From: Limnohabitans sp. Bal53
GTDB taxonomy: Bacteria > Pseudomonadota > Gammaproteobacteria > Burkholderiales > Burkholderiaceae_C
Direction of reading: 5' to 3'
NCBI RefSeq assembly: GCF_003063355.1
Contig: NZ_NESH01000009.1
Coordinates: 1-50,706, forward strand
DNA length: 50,706 nucleotides
The translations under genes were made by a program, and so were the position numbers. How positions within the stretch are numbered: position 1 is the stretch's first letter; each line of letters opens with the position of its first letter. The notes beneath the pieces were generated by a model, which saw only the letters and a list, made by a program, of their open reading frames with translations, was not told the DNA's origin and did not search any database. Below are positions 38,309 through 47,295 of this stretch, one piece after another.

Positions 38309-39208
38309 TTAAGCGCCTTCATTCCAATGCATTTTTTTGCGCAAGGTGTCGAAATAATTCCAACCTGCTGGGTGCAAAAACCGCACCGTGTGCTCGGAGC
38401 GTTTGACCATGATCCTGTCGCCCAAAATCAGGTCGGCCAGTGACTGCATGTCAAAGTTGGCGCTGACGTAGCGTCCTGCCACGATCTCGATGCTGATTTC
38501 ACAGGATTCGGGCAACACAATGGGCCGGTTGGAAAGTGTGTGTGGCGCGATCGGTGCCATGACCCAACCGCCAATGGCTGGGTGCATCAGGGGCCCGCCC
38601 ACCGACAGCGAGTAGGCAGTGGAGCCTGTGGGCGTGGCGATGATCAGACCGTCGGCGCGTTGGTTGGATACAAAATGGCCATCCACCTCGACTTTGAGCT
38701 CCACCATGCCCGAGGAGCCGCCTCGGTTGACCACCACATCGTTCATGGCCAAGGCGCTGAAAACACACCGGTGGTCGCGCAATACCTGGGCATGCAGCAA
38801 GCTGCGGTTTTCGGTTTGGTAGTGGCCCTGCAGCATGGGCAGCAGCACATCCTGGTAGCTTTGCAGGGGAATATCGGTGATGAAGCCCAACCGACCTTGG
38901 TTGATGCCCATCAGGGGCAGACCATGGCGGGCCATTTGGCGGCCAATGCCCAACATGGTGCCGTCACCCCCGATCACCAGGCCGAGATCGCACTGCGTAC
39001 CAATCTCGTCCATTTCCAGGACATGGTAGTGACTCAGCCCTGTGTGAAGGGCGGTTTCTTTGTCCAGTACGACATCGCAGCCTTGTCGCGTCAAAAACTG
39101 CGCCACCTCATCCAAAGCGCGGCGCGAACTCTCCAGCGCCCCACCGTGGGCGGCGGTGTTGTATTTGCCAAAAAGCGCAACGTGACGGAACTTGGATCTC
39201 ATTCGCAA
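38309..39208 (-). CDS. nadK: NAD kinase
   Basis: This 299-aa enzyme phosphorylates NAD to NADP. The GGDGT motif ([10 protein letters not shown], about residue 79) and the conserved [15 protein letters not shown] (about 191-205) are intact. It starts 22 bp from the divergent hrcA gene and heads the nadK-recN-rapZ operon, a layout common in Burkholderiales. Confidence 0.95.
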   Translation of the reverse strand: MRMRSKFRHVALFGKYNTAAHGGALESSRRALDEVAQFLTRQGCDVVLDKETALHTGLSHYHVLEMDEIGTQCDLGLVIGGDGTMLGIGRQMARHGLPLMGINQGRLGFITDIPLQSYQDVLLPMLQGHYQTENRSLLHAQVLRDHRCVFSALAMNDVVVNRGGSSGMVELKVEVDGHFVSNQRADGLIIATPTGSTAYSLSVGGPLMHPAIGGWVMAPIAPHTLSNRPIVLPESCEISIEIVAGRYVSANFDMQSLADLILGDRIMVKRSEHTVRFLHPAGWNYFDTLRKKMHWNEGA

Positions 39209-39230
39209 ATTACATCATTAAAATGTGCCG

Positions 39231-40235
39231 ATGCTAGATGATCGTGCCAAGTTATTGCTCAAAGCCCTGGTGGAACGCTACATCGCGGACGGCCAACCTG
39301 TGGGCTCGCGCACGCTATCCAAAGCCTCGGGCTTGGATTTGTCACCGGCCACCATCCGCAACGTGATGTCCGACCTGGAAGAGCTGGGCCTGATTGCCAG
39401 CCCACACACCTCTGCCGGACGCATTCCGACCAGCCGTGGCTACCGCCTGTTTGTGGACACCATGCTCACGGTGCAGCGCGACGGTTTGGACACGCCGGCG
39501 CTCACGCCCGATCAGCCCCAAAAAGTGATCGCCAGCGCTGCCAATCTGCTGTCGAACCTGTCGCATTTTGTGGGCGTGGTCATGACGCCGCGCCGGGCTT
39601 CTGTGTTCCGGCACATCGAATTTTTGCGCCTGTCCGAGAGGCGTTTGCTGGTCATCATCGTTTCGCCCGAGGGCGATGTGCAAAACCGCATCCTGTTCAC
39701 TGAGACCGATTACTCACAAAGCCAGTTGATTGAGACCTCCAATTTTTTGAACACCCACTACGCAGGCATGGCCATCGAGCAGGTGCGCAGCCGGGTGCAG
39801 CAAGAGCTGGTCAGCCTGCAAAGCGAAATTGCCACCCTCATGCAAGCGGCGGTGCAGGTCAGCACCGAAGCCCTGGCCGAAGACCAGAGCGAGGTGGTCA
39901 TCGCCGGTGAACGCAATTTGCTCTCGGTGAGCGACTTTTCCAGCGACATGGGGCATTTGCGCCGGGCTTTTGACCTGTTTGAGCAAAAAACCCAGCTCAT
40001 GCGTTTGCTGGATGTCTCCAGCCAGGCCGAGGGCGTGCGCATTTACATTGGTGGTGAAAGCCAGATCGTGCCCATGCAGGAGCTGTCAGTGGTCAGCTCG
40101 CCCTACGAGGTCGATGGCCAAATTGTGGGCACCTTGGGTGTGATTGGCCCGACCCGCATGCCCTATGACCGCATGATCCAGATCGTCAACATCACCTCGC
40201 GTCTGATGAGCAACGCGCTGAGCCAGTCCAAGTAA
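39231..40235 (+). CDS. hrcA: Heat-inducible transcription repressor HrcA
   Basis: This protein of about 334 aa has an N-terminal winged helix ([20 protein letters not shown], about residues 29-48) and the HrcA core with a [17 protein letters not shown]-terminal motif. HrcA binds CIRCE sites of groESL/dnaK operons. ATG 39231 is preferred over GTG 39225. No CIRCE inverted repeat is seen in its own promoter region. Confidence 0.94.
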   Translation: MLDDRAKLLLKALVERYIADGQPVGSRTLSKASGLDLSPATIRNVMSDLEELGLIASPHTSAGRIPTSRGYRLFVDTMLTVQRDGLDTPALTPDQPQKVIASAANLLSNLSHFVGVVMTPRRASVFRHIEFLRLSERRLLVIIVSPEGDVQNRILFTETDYSQSQLIETSNFLNTHYAGMAIEQVRSRVQQELVSLQSEIATLMQAAVQVSTEALAEDQSEVVIAGERNLLSVSDFSSDMGHLRRAFDLFEQKTQLMRLLDVSSQAEGVRIYIGGESQIVPMQELSVVSSPYEVDGQIVGTLGVIGPTRMPYDRMIQIVNITSRLMSNALSQSK

Positions 40236-40250
40236 CCCTCTGCTGCCCAC

Positions 40251-40256
40251 TACAAT
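40251..40256 (+). promoter_or_regulatory. -10 box of the chromosomal CAU-tRNA promoter
   Basis: TACAAT lies 13 bp before the first, broken tRNA copy (40270). The complete copy at 40467 has its own -10-like TAGAAT at 40448-40453, so each 5' half carries a promoter. Confidence 0.6.
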
Positions 40257-40269
40257 CACGGCTTCGGTT

Positions 40270-40308
40270 GGGGCGTTAGCTCAGTTGGTTAGAGCAGAGG
40301 ACTCATAA
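40270..40308 (+). pseudogene. Broken 5' half of the CAU tRNA (attL-like)
   Basis: Bases 40270-40308 equal tRNA positions 1-38 (acceptor, D arm and anticodon loop through CTCATAA), then diverge to acaagtt. No 3' half follows. The complete tRNA starts 197 bp downstream. It is the chromosomal 5' half stranded by an insertion, the same arrangement as tRNA-Leu at the left island. The 158 bp between the copies (40309-40466) hold no gene. Confidence 0.8.
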
Positions 40309-40466
40309 ACAAGTTAAGAACTTAAGTTGTCTAAAAATCCTCAATGAAATCAACAGGTAAGAAGGCCACAGTTGTCAAAATTTGCTTCCACACCGCTTCC
40401 ACACTTTGCTGAAAGTTTAAGCAGTAAAGTTGGAGTGGCCGAGAGCCTAGAATCAGTATGTTTTAA

Positions 40467-40746
40467 GGGGCGTTAGCTCAGTTGGTTAGAGCAGAGGACT
40501 CATGAAAATTGTGCACCGAGGTAGGAAACTCCTCGTGTGAATGACGTCAAATTCGGTGAAAGCTAAGTGCAGTCATGCATACGCCAATGCCGAGCCAAGC
40601 TCAGTGAGAAATCACTTTGAAGGTGTAGAGACTAGACGGCGTCCACCTAAAGCGCAAGCCATGGTGAAGGCATAGTCCAGGGAGTAGTGAAAGCTACACA
40701 AACCAGAATCCTTTGGTCGACAGTTCAAGTCTGTCACGCCCTACCA
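40467..40746 (+). tRNA. tRNA with CAU anticodon (probably tRNA-Ile2), interrupted by a group I intron
   Basis: Exon 1 is 40467-40503 and exon 2 is 40707-40746, with CCA encoded. The joined exons fold normally: GGGGCGT pairs with ACGCCCT, and the anticodon stem GAGGA/TCCTT encloses CTCATAA. The stem and TTGGTCG features resemble tRNA-Ile2, where C34 is modified to lysidine, more than elongator tRNA-Met. The gene needs intron splicing to be functional. Exon 1 is a second copy, 197 bp after the broken half at 40270. Confidence 0.88.
40504..40706 (+). ncRNA. Group I intron (Azoarcus tRNA-Ile type, 203 nt)
   Basis: The insertion follows T36 of the anticodon and ends in G (40706), as group I introns do. 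Conserved core strings are GGTGTAGAGACTAGACGGC (40622-40640, P7 5' strand in AGACTA) and GGTGAAGGCATAGTCCAGGG (40663-40682, P7 3' strand TAGTC). The end CACAAACCAG fits P9.0/omega-G. From memory these match the small Azoarcus tRNA-Ile intron (about 205 nt) closely in order and spacing. No ORF is inside. Self-splicing should restore the tRNA. Confidence 0.93.
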
Positions 40747-40757
40747 ACAAATGGAAA

Positions 40758-40787
40758 AGCCACTGATTTCGGTCAGTGGCTTTTTTT
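40758..40787 (+). terminator. Rho-independent terminator after the CAU tRNA
   Basis: A 9-bp stem AGCCACTGA/TCAGTGGCT (40758-40766, 40773-40781) has a TTTCGG loop and is followed by a T run to 40787. It is directly downstream of the tRNA. Confidence 0.9.
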
Positions 40788-40838
40788 GTTGAATCAAATC
40801 CAAAATTGAGCAACTTTCCGGACTACTCACGTTGAGAT

Positions 40839-41045
40839 TTGAGCCACGTTGAGGGCTACAAGCGGGAAGGCATTGCTGGCGGAATCAGTCACAGTGGGCG
40901 CCGTACGTTTTTCACCTTACTAGCGAAAAATTGTGGCAGTCGGCGACTTTCGGTAAGACTTGTGAGACAAGCAAGCATTGCTACCACTCAACGCTACATT
41001 GACTTGAATGACGACATGAAGCTCAAGGCGGTGGAGTTGGTTTAA
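40839..41045 (+). pseudogene. C-terminal fragment of a small tyrosine recombinase
   Basis: Sixty-eight residues carry the C-terminal half of a recombinase: HSGRRTFF (HxxR box) and a terminal Tyr in TTQRYIDLNDDM. The His of the GHR box is lost (RQAS in its place) and the N-terminal part with the first Arg is missing. The sequence aligns with the 190-aa recombinase at 6133-6705 (SHSGRR; TT-x2-YID-x2-DDM), so the same family visited both tRNA-linked regions. Confidence 0.72.
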
Positions 41046-41972
41046 TTAAATATAGTAGTAGTCTCTCTTTTCACTATCACGTAGACGTGACACCAATGTT
41101 GGACGGCTTATGCCAAGCGCGGTGTGCGCCTCTCTTAAAGTGCTGAATTTACCAATTGGCGTCATAACAGCTCGTGAGGCGGCGTTCCCAGCTCCTTTGG
41201 CGGGGTTTTTGTTTATCTTTTTGGGCTTGCTAATATTGCCATCAGAATAATAGTAGTCTTCATATTTCTCATCCTTCAGCCTTTTATAGAGAGTTGTCAT
41301 GTCAATTTTTAAGGCGGTGTAAGCCTCTTTAATTGTTGAGAATTCGCCAATAGGAGTCATTACTCTTCTCGCGCTACCATTACTTCCTCCTTTTAATCCA
41401 ATATAGTTCGACGAGGCAGTTCCAATTCCGTTTCCATCTGCATAGTAATATAATGATTTATATCTTTCATCTCTCAATCGTTCATAAAATGTCCCTAATG
41501 TAATTTCTAAAGCCTCGCATGCGGATTTAACAGTATCAAATCTTCCAAATGGGGTAACAACTGCTCTTGCATTGTGGATTTCAGTACCTTCGCGCTTTTT
41601 TTGTTCTGGAAGCGAATATTTAAATGAATCATCAATAAATTTAAAATCTTTGAATCGTGGATTTTTTATCCACCCAGAAAATCGTTTTAAAGATATTCCA
41701 TAAGCTTTTGCTGCAGATTGCCTTGAACCAAATAATCCTTTTGGAGTTGAAACAGGGTGACTCTTGGGGTGATCGTCACCTTTCTTGAAGGTTAACTCTC
41801 CACTGGCAATTTTCTCCTTTTTTCTTTCAGACATATTTCTGCGAACTTCATCAGAATATTTCTTGCCAAGGTTAGGGTTTATTGTATTCATGTACTGCTT
41901 ATGCCCGCTCCATTTTGAGAATTCATCCCAAGAAACCTCTTTGCCATTAGCTAACTTCACCATGTCATCCAT
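41046..41972 (-). CDS. Phage-like protein with four NUMOD-like DNA-binding repeats
   Basis: This 308-aa protein starts at ATG 41972, with GGAGAG 4-6 nt upstream. About 70 N-terminal residues are followed by four repeats of 40-44 residues (about 72-113, 135-178, 202-243, 266-308). Each has the pattern V-TP-G-F-(S/D)T-(K/R)-A-ALxI-x-LY-RL-DExY-YYY. These resemble NUMOD-type helix-turn-helix modules found on phage homing endonucleases, but no GIY-YIG or HNH catalytic domain is present. Low GC and Lys/Tyr-rich composition point to phage origin. It follows the AAA+ gene by 11 bp. Function unknown; sequence-specific DNA binding is inferred. Confidence 0.75.
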   Translation of the reverse strand: MDDMVKLANGKEVSWDEFSKWSGHKQYMNTINPNLGKKYSDEVRRNMSERKKEKIASGELTFKKGDDHPKSHPVSTPKGLFGSRQSAAKAYGISLKRFSGWIKNPRFKDFKFIDDSFKYSLPEQKKREGTEIHNARAVVTPFGRFDTVKSACEALEITLGTFYERLRDERYKSLYYYADGNGIGTASSNYIGLKGGSNGSARRVMTPIGEFSTIKEAYTALKIDMTTLYKRLKDEKYEDYYYSDGNISKPKKINKNPAKGAGNAASRAVMTPIGKFSTLREAHTALGISRPTLVSRLRDSEKRDYYYI

Positions 41973-41983
41973 TATTCTCTCCT

Positions 41984-42733
41984 TCAAATCTTCACAAGAC
42001 CAGTAACGGCAAATTCTTCCCAATTGTCAAAGTCAATGATCATCAACTCTGCACACTTGACCAATGATCGAATGCTCAGGTTGTGCATGGCGTACATATG
42101 CTTTTCGAGAAAACCTAAAATTTCCAGCTTCTTTGTTTCGCTCAATGCATATTCTTTTAAAATATCTTTATCTAAAGTTACATAACAGATATATTTGAAA
42201 ATTGTTTCTTGTGCTTTGTCGCCAAGACTTATGCAGTAACTTCGATCTTTAAGCGCATTAAGATGTTCAATATGCTTTTGTTTACCTGATCCGAAACCCG
42301 TGTTGGTGATTAATATAACTCCGCCATCAAAATGAAAACTTGTAGGCAATCCGAGTGAATTTAGCATTGCAGAAGTACTTTCCCAGCTGATGACTCTTTG
42401 TTTTGTTGTATCCATTGCAGCTTTCAAGATATTTAATCCCTGAACTGTGTTCATGACTGAATCGATGTCATCTAGAACCAGTATCTGCCCAGCAGACTTG
42501 TGACGATAAAGTTCACCGTATAAGCTGAGAAGTGTCATGTGACCGGTGATGGACTTATTTTTTTGAGTTGAATATTTTTCTATATAAGTCGTGGCTGAAT
42601 ATGTTTTGCCAACGCCAGGAGGTCCGTTGACAATGAGGCTGCGCACTTTGCCTTGAGACATCTGCTCGATGTACCGCTCAAGATTCCGATATTTTTTTTC
42701 AATATCGCTGTAGTCAATGCTTTCGTAGTTCAT
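41984..42733 (-). CDS. Phage-type AAA+ ATPase
   Basis: This 249-aa P-loop ATPase has Walker A GPPGVGKT (residues 37-44), Walker B ILVLDDID (84-91) and sensor-1-like ILITNTG (about 140-146). A C-terminal helical lid follows. AT-rich codon use separates it from the host core. It is the first gene of a two-gene operon with the repeat protein; the upstream 42734-43095 contains no further partner. A DNA-remodelling or targeting role with the downstream DNA-binding protein is plausible but unproven. Confidence 0.82.
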   Translation of the reverse strand: MNYESIDYSDIEKKYRNLERYIEQMSQGKVRSLIVNGPPGVGKTYSATTYIEKYSTQKNKSITGHMTLLSLYGELYRHKSAGQILVLDDIDSVMNTVQGLNILKAAMDTTKQRVISWESTSAMLNSLGLPTSFHFDGGVILITNTGFGSGKQKHIEHLNALKDRSYCISLGDKAQETIFKYICYVTLDKDILKEYALSETKKLEILGFLEKHMYAMHNLSIRSLVKCAELMIIDFDNWEEFAVTGLVKI

Positions 42734-43095
42734 GATTGCCTTTCAGTTGTTTATCGACTCACCGCGAATCGATGCCTCTATAATTTTCGATCTTGAATTT
42801 TTGGTATTTAAAAAAGAAGCACGGGAATTTCATTCATGTGCTTCAGGATCTATTATTATTCAGTCATGAGATAATTAAAATGGTCATATAAATCTCGCAA
42901 ATAACTTGTTAAGAAAGCTGAGCAAAAAAAGTAACACACATATAGTAAAAACATCACCAAGCCAGAGCCGCCAATCACGTGAAGGAAGTAAGCCCGTAGG
43001 GCAACTCCTTCTATCAATCCCTGCCACTTGAATTAACTGCGCACTTAACTCCTAATCTGAAACTTTCTAGTTTTCGATTTCAGAGGAGGTCTGCC
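42734..43095. other. Divergent intergenic region with a hairpin
   Basis: These 362 bp separate the AAA+ gene (minus) from the HTH-type gene (plus). An imperfect hairpin at 42981-43011 (GAAGGA...TCCTTC, GCCC/GGGC) could be a terminator or regulatory RNA. The plus-strand gene has a good AGAGGAGGT ribosome site 6 nt before its ATG at 43096. Confidence 0.5.
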
Positions 43096-44288
43096 ATGGA
43101 AAAGTCTCGGGTTGAGCTCTATGAGCTTGTTTGGGCCAAGCCCATGACGCATCTAGCCAAGGAGTTGGGGCTTAGTGATGTGGGCCTGCGAAAAATCTGC
43201 GTCAAGTTTGGGATTCCACTTCCGCTTCGAGGCCATTGGGCAAGGCTTCAGGTAGGCAAGCAAGACCCACGTCCAGAGCTGCCTTTTGAAAATAACAACC
43301 CACAAATAAGGCTGCCAGATGAAGAGACGGCTGATTCACGTGAGCAGTTAAGCTTGATTCGTAAACTTGCCAAGAAGGCAGAGCAGGCTGTTGAACCTGT
43401 TCTAAGAGAGCCCCAGCAGTTCAAGGACATCAGGTGTATCAAGACCTATCAGGCAATCTTGGAGCGCATTAAAGATCTAGAGAAAGGTACAGGACAAAGC
43501 TACCAAGATTACAAAGATGGAAGAAGATCATTTCCACCAAAGAAGGTCTTTGACATGGCCTTCTTCAGTTCCCTAGAAGATCAGATTCCAATCACTGCAA
43601 CCATAGACAACGCACTGAGAGCAGTAGCAATTGCAGACGTTGTCATTGAACAATTGGCTGCTCTCGAAATCAATGTCGAACTTAGAGCAGTGCGGGACTC
43701 GCGTGTCTGCGAAATGCGTGCGGAAAGAGGAGGGCGGCACTTGGAGTTTCGGTTTTGGGAGCCATCAACAAAAGCCACAAGAAGCAGTGCGCTTACAAGT
43801 CTTGAGAGGCTGTTTACGAAATACAGCTACGGAGGTGACTCCATCATGCTTCCACGTCACATTTTGACTATTGAGTTTGATGGCCGCTATAACCGCAGCG
43901 TGATTCAAGACAAGGTCTCGGCCAAGCTTGAGCAGCAGATCGATCACATCGTCAAAAGGGTTGACGATAAGTTGAAAAAAAAGGCAGCTGATCATCTTAG
44001 TCATTTGGAATGGCAGCGTGATTACGAACGGAAAAAAGCAATTCGATTGCATAACGTAAGGGTCAAAGAAGATCGAGCACAGCAACTTGAGCGGGCCGTC
44101 TGCGAAAGCGTCGACTTTGAAAAATCACAGCAACTCAAGCGATACTCAAGCAGTTGAGTCTTGCTATCGAGAAGCTTCCTGATCAAGAGAGGCAATTTGG
44201 ACTTGCTTGGCTTCGAATGGTCCGCGAACAAAGAAAGGGCCTGAACCCGATTGCTGAACGGTTGGAGTCATTTCGAGTTCTTGCCTCT
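43096..44288 (+). pseudogene. HTH-type conserved hypothetical gene, 5' part (frameshifted, then split by transposon)
   Basis: The first 353 codons read MEKSRVELYELVWAKPMTH and contain an HTH-like region (about residues 19-40, LAKELGLSDVGLRKIC). A one-base loss in the A run 44120-44124 shifts the frame. In the other frame the protein continues without stops (ITATQAILKQLSLAIEKLPD, then FGLAWLRMVREQ) to 44288. There the transposon enters after codons for VLAS, and the reading continues at 50440-50555 to a natural TAA. The intact ancestor would be about 437 residues. The family is widespread but uncharacterised. Confidence 0.78.
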
Positions 44289-44449
44289 TGCGTATTCCAG
44301 AACCTATTGACCATCCGCTCCAATCCCTCGTGACCATCACTTCCAGTCAAAGCTGACCACTCAGTCCAGCAAGTTGACCAAAGAAAAAGTATGGCGATTT
44401 GACCAGGATAGTAGTCAGACTGACATGGTCAATCTGACTACTCAGACTA

Positions 44450-45202
44450 TCAGCTGGATTGCATTTTTTTTCGAGCCATTGTTTTTCGCATGGACTCCCC
44501 TTTCAGAGATAACCGATGCGATTGATGCACCACGCGATCCAATATCGCATCAGCAAGCGTGGGATCAGGAAAGAACCCATGCCATTGATCGGTTGTATAC
44601 TGCGTTGTGATGAGCAATGATCCTGTGCGCATTCGACGATCAATCACATCTAACAAGAACTGCGACGCATGTTGATTCATCTCACCCAAACCCAGATCGT
44701 CAAGTATCAACAAACTTGGTTTGCTCAATGACAGCTTCAGAGCGGGCAATGAGCCATCAAGCAATGACTCTGTGATTGCTCCGTAAAGATCACTGGCGCG
44801 ATAGAAAAGGACTGGCATTTTTAGCCTGCACGCCTGCTGGCCAAATGCACACGCAAGCCACGTTTTACCAACACCCGTAGCGCCTTGGATGATCAAATTT
44901 TGCTGACGCCTTATCCAATCACAGCTTGCCAAAGATGCCAACTGTGCCTTGTCTAGTCCACGGTTTACCTTGTATTCAACATCCTCAAATGAAGCCAATT
45001 CAGGCATCCCTGCGCCTCGGATCAAACGCTTCAACTTTCGGGCCTCACGCTCGGATGCCTCGTGATCAACAAGCATTGCAAAGCGATCATCAAAACTGAC
45101 ATCATGCAATTTGGGTTGCTGAAGCTGCATGTCGTAAGCATCGGCCATTGGAACGAGCTTGAGCTCTCGAAGGCGAGTAATGGTTTGTTGCGTGCTGCTC
45201 AT
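44450..45202 (-). CDS. istB: IS21-family helper ATPase IstB
   Basis: This 250-aa AAA+ helper of IS21 transposition has Walker A GATGVGKT (about residues 109-116) and Walker B LLILDDLG (about 165-172). It controls target choice and stimulates IstA. The start (45202) overlaps the istA stop (ATGA), the normal IS21 arrangement. It looks intact. Confidence 0.95.
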   Translation of the reverse strand: MSSTQQTITRLRELKLVPMADAYDMQLQQPKLHDVSFDDRFAMLVDHEASEREARKLKRLIRGAGMPELASFEDVEYKVNRGLDKAQLASLASCDWIRRQQNLIIQGATGVGKTWLACAFGQQACRLKMPVLFYRASDLYGAITESLLDGSLPALKLSLSKPSLLILDDLGLGEMNQHASQFLLDVIDRRMRTGSLLITTQYTTDQWHGFFPDPTLADAILDRVVHQSHRLSLKGESMRKTMARKKMQSS

Positions 45203-46563
45203 GCTGATTCTCCAAAATAACTAGGACCACGCAATTCACCAATGACTTTGACTTTTGGTGCTTGAGTGATAGAAAAACGTTTGTCTGCATCCTCTTTGAG
45301 GATGGATGTGATGCTGCGAAGTGAGGTGATATTCAATGGCATCGCGTAGGCACAGACCTCTTCAAATCGGACCTCACCGTAGTCCCTTGCGAGGTCACGC
45401 ATTCGTCGTGCAGCTTTGACGCCGTTTGTGATGTCGCTTCGGTTTTCAAGTTGATGCCGTATCATCAACTCCACATTGCCGCCGACATTCATCGCCCATG
45501 CCAACAATGCCCGAGGTTCGGCATCAAGCACTCGGTTGTGTATGACGGGCCGATGCTCTGGTATCGTTCTGGCATCTCCTTGTGTCTCAATCAAAGGGTG
45601 AAGGGCAACCCTTCGACCTCGGTGGAAGATTTCAATCACAGTGGCGGTAAACCTGAGGTCCACGCCTTCTCGTGCAAGCGTATGAGGCACTGAATAGAAG
45701 CGTCTTTGATGTTCGACGTGATAGTCATCCTGTACCCTGACGCTATATCGCCAATCACTCAATTCAAATGCCGTTCCAGGCAATGGCTTGAGGCTCGCTT
45801 TTTCTGTTTCCAGAAAGCGATCCAATCGACAGCCTGGTAGCCGTTTAAATGGATGGCGATTCATTTCTTCGGCCTTGATACGGAGCTCTGCATTCAACTC
45901 GGCAAGGCTGAAAAAAATGCGATCACGAAGTGAAAACAAGGCCCATCGTTGAGCGATTTGCACTCCCACTTCAGCCTTGGCTTTGTGTTTGGGTTTTCGT
46001 ACCCCCGTCGGTAAAGGTGCCGTGTCGTAATGGCTCAGGCAATCTCTGTAGGCGGGGTTAATCACCGTTCGATCCCGTTCACGCCGCCAAACGGCCGCTT
46101 TAAGGTTGTCGCTGACGACCCACTCTGGCACACCACCCAGAACCTCGAAACAATTGGCGTGACATTTCAGCCAGTCTTTGGTGGTCTGACTTGCCGTGGC
46201 TTCGATGTACGTGTAGTTTGAGTACCCAAGCACAGCCACAAAGATTTGAGCAAAGGTCGATGGGCCACCGTTTTGATCTCGGATTTCAACGGTCCGGCCC
46301 GCAAAATCCACAAACAGCTTTTCACCTGGTCGGTGCGTGCGTCGCATCACCACATGCTGATTTTTTGTCCAAACTCTATAGAGCATGGCAAATTGTGAGT
46401 AGCCGACCCCTTCAGGGGTGGTCTCGCGCCACTCTCGCCAAAGACGCTCCAGAGTCGCGTCGGGTCGTCGCATCTCGTTATGAATCCATTCACAATCTGG
46501 ATGCGTCTTGAGTTGCGCAACAGATCTATCTTGGGTTCCAAGTGCTGCCCGCCAGGACACCAC
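45199..46563 (-). CDS. istA: IS21-family transposase IstA, 5'-shortened
   Basis: The frame encodes 454 residues of a DDE transposase of the IS408/IS1326-like subgroup. It has catalytic Asp in LFVDFAGR and VVSDNLKAAV, Glu in KAKAEVGVQ, and a C-terminal DNA-binding part. The usual N-terminal HTH (about 70 residues) is absent: the frame opens at GTG 46563 with VVSWRAALG and is joined to the metal cargo. The protein may be defective in end binding, or the missing part may have been lost when the cargo was captured. Confidence 0.88.
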   Translation of the reverse strand: MVSWRAALGTQDRSVAQLKTHPDCEWIHNEMRRPDATLERLWREWRETTPEGVGYSQFAMLYRVWTKNQHVVMRRTHRPGEKLFVDFAGRTVEIRDQNGGPSTFAQIFVAVLGYSNYTYIEATASQTTKDWLKCHANCFEVLGGVPEWVVSDNLKAAVWRRERDRTVINPAYRDCLSHYDTAPLPTGVRKPKHKAKAEVGVQIAQRWALFSLRDRIFFSLAELNAELRIKAEEMNRHPFKRLPGCRLDRFLETEKASLKPLPGTAFELSDWRYSVRVQDDYHVEHQRRFYSVPHTLAREGVDLRFTATVIEIFHRGRRVALHPLIETQGDARTIPEHRPVIHNRVLDAEPRALLAWAMNVGGNVELMIRHQLENRSDITNGVKAARRMRDLARDYGEVRFEEVCAYAMPLNITSLRSITSILKEDADKRFSITQAPKVKVIGELRGPSYFGESA

Positions 46564-46638
46564 CTGCGGCGAGCCATGAGACGCTCATCGCCAGCGTCTG
46601 ACGCCGGTTGAAAGTGAGTGCGTTGGCCAACTTCAGTT

Positions 46639-47295
46639 TCACTTCTTCACCTTGGCCACTTCCTCAGCCACCAGCGCGGCCAGCTGATCGGGTCCGAAGC
46701 TTGGCAGGTTGCGGCCGTTCACAAAGAAGGTGGGCGTCTTGGTGACTTGCAGCACGGTGAGGTCTTCAATGTCTTGCTGCAGTAAAGACTGCATGCCGGG
46801 TTTCTCGATGTCCTGCCGTGCCTTGATGATGTCCAGACCTGCCTGTTCCGCAACTTTGAAAGCGGTCTCAATGTTGGGCTGTCCATGGTCGGCCCAAGTG
46901 GGCTGCGCAGCCAGCACAGCCTCCAGCACCGTTTGGTACTTGCCCTGGCTTTTTGAGGCCTCGAGCAGCTTGACCACCTGGTCCGAGCCCTTGTGAAACG
47001 GCGCATAACGGATCACAAGTCTGACGTCCTCGGGGTACTGGGCCATCAGGTTCTTGACGATGGGATAGAACGCGCGGCAGGTCTCGCAGGCTGGGTCAAA
47101 GAACTCGACGATGGTGACCGGTGCGCTCTGCGGACCGAACACCGGCGAATGCATGCGTACCAGGCGGGTCTGCTCGGCTTTGACCTGCACCTCCTGGGCG
47201 GTCTGCACACGCGATGTGTAGGCGTTCATGCCCAGGTAAAAGAAAAGGGTAGTGACTGCCACCAGCCCTATGACAGTGAATTTTTTGGCGTTCAT
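46639..47295 (-). CDS. DsbA-family thioredoxin-fold protein
   Basis: This 218-aa protein has an N-terminal membrane anchor or signal (about residues 8-25), a CETC redox motif in FFDPACETCRAFYP (about 65-78) and the cis-Pro region KTPTFFVNG. It is probably a periplasmic thiol-disulfide exchanger. It overlaps dsbB by 4 nt and is the last gene of the metal-resistance operon, so it may fold or protect Cys-rich envelope proteins under metal stress. It is not a typical DsbA by motif (CETC instead of CPHC). Confidence 0.88.
   Translation of the reverse strand: MNAKKFTVIGLVAVTTLFFYLGMNAYTSRVQTAQEVQVKAEQTRLVRMHSPVFGPQSAPVTIVEFFDPACETCRAFYPIVKNLMAQYPEDVRLVIRYAPFHKGSDQVVKLLEASKSQGKYQTVLEAVLAAQPTWADHGQPNIETAFKVAEQAGLDIIKARQDIEKPGMQSLLQQDIEDLTVLQVTKTPTFFVNGRNLPSFGPDQLAALVAEEVAKVKK

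Noticed and set aside
39181..39231. CIRCE operator upstream of hrcA
   Set aside because: No 9-bp inverted repeat with a 9-bp spacer is present in the short nadK/hrcA gap.
46347..46577. Alternative minus-strand frame starting at ATG 46577 as the istA N terminus
   Set aside because: It is in a different frame from istA and its sequence does not match IstA N termini.
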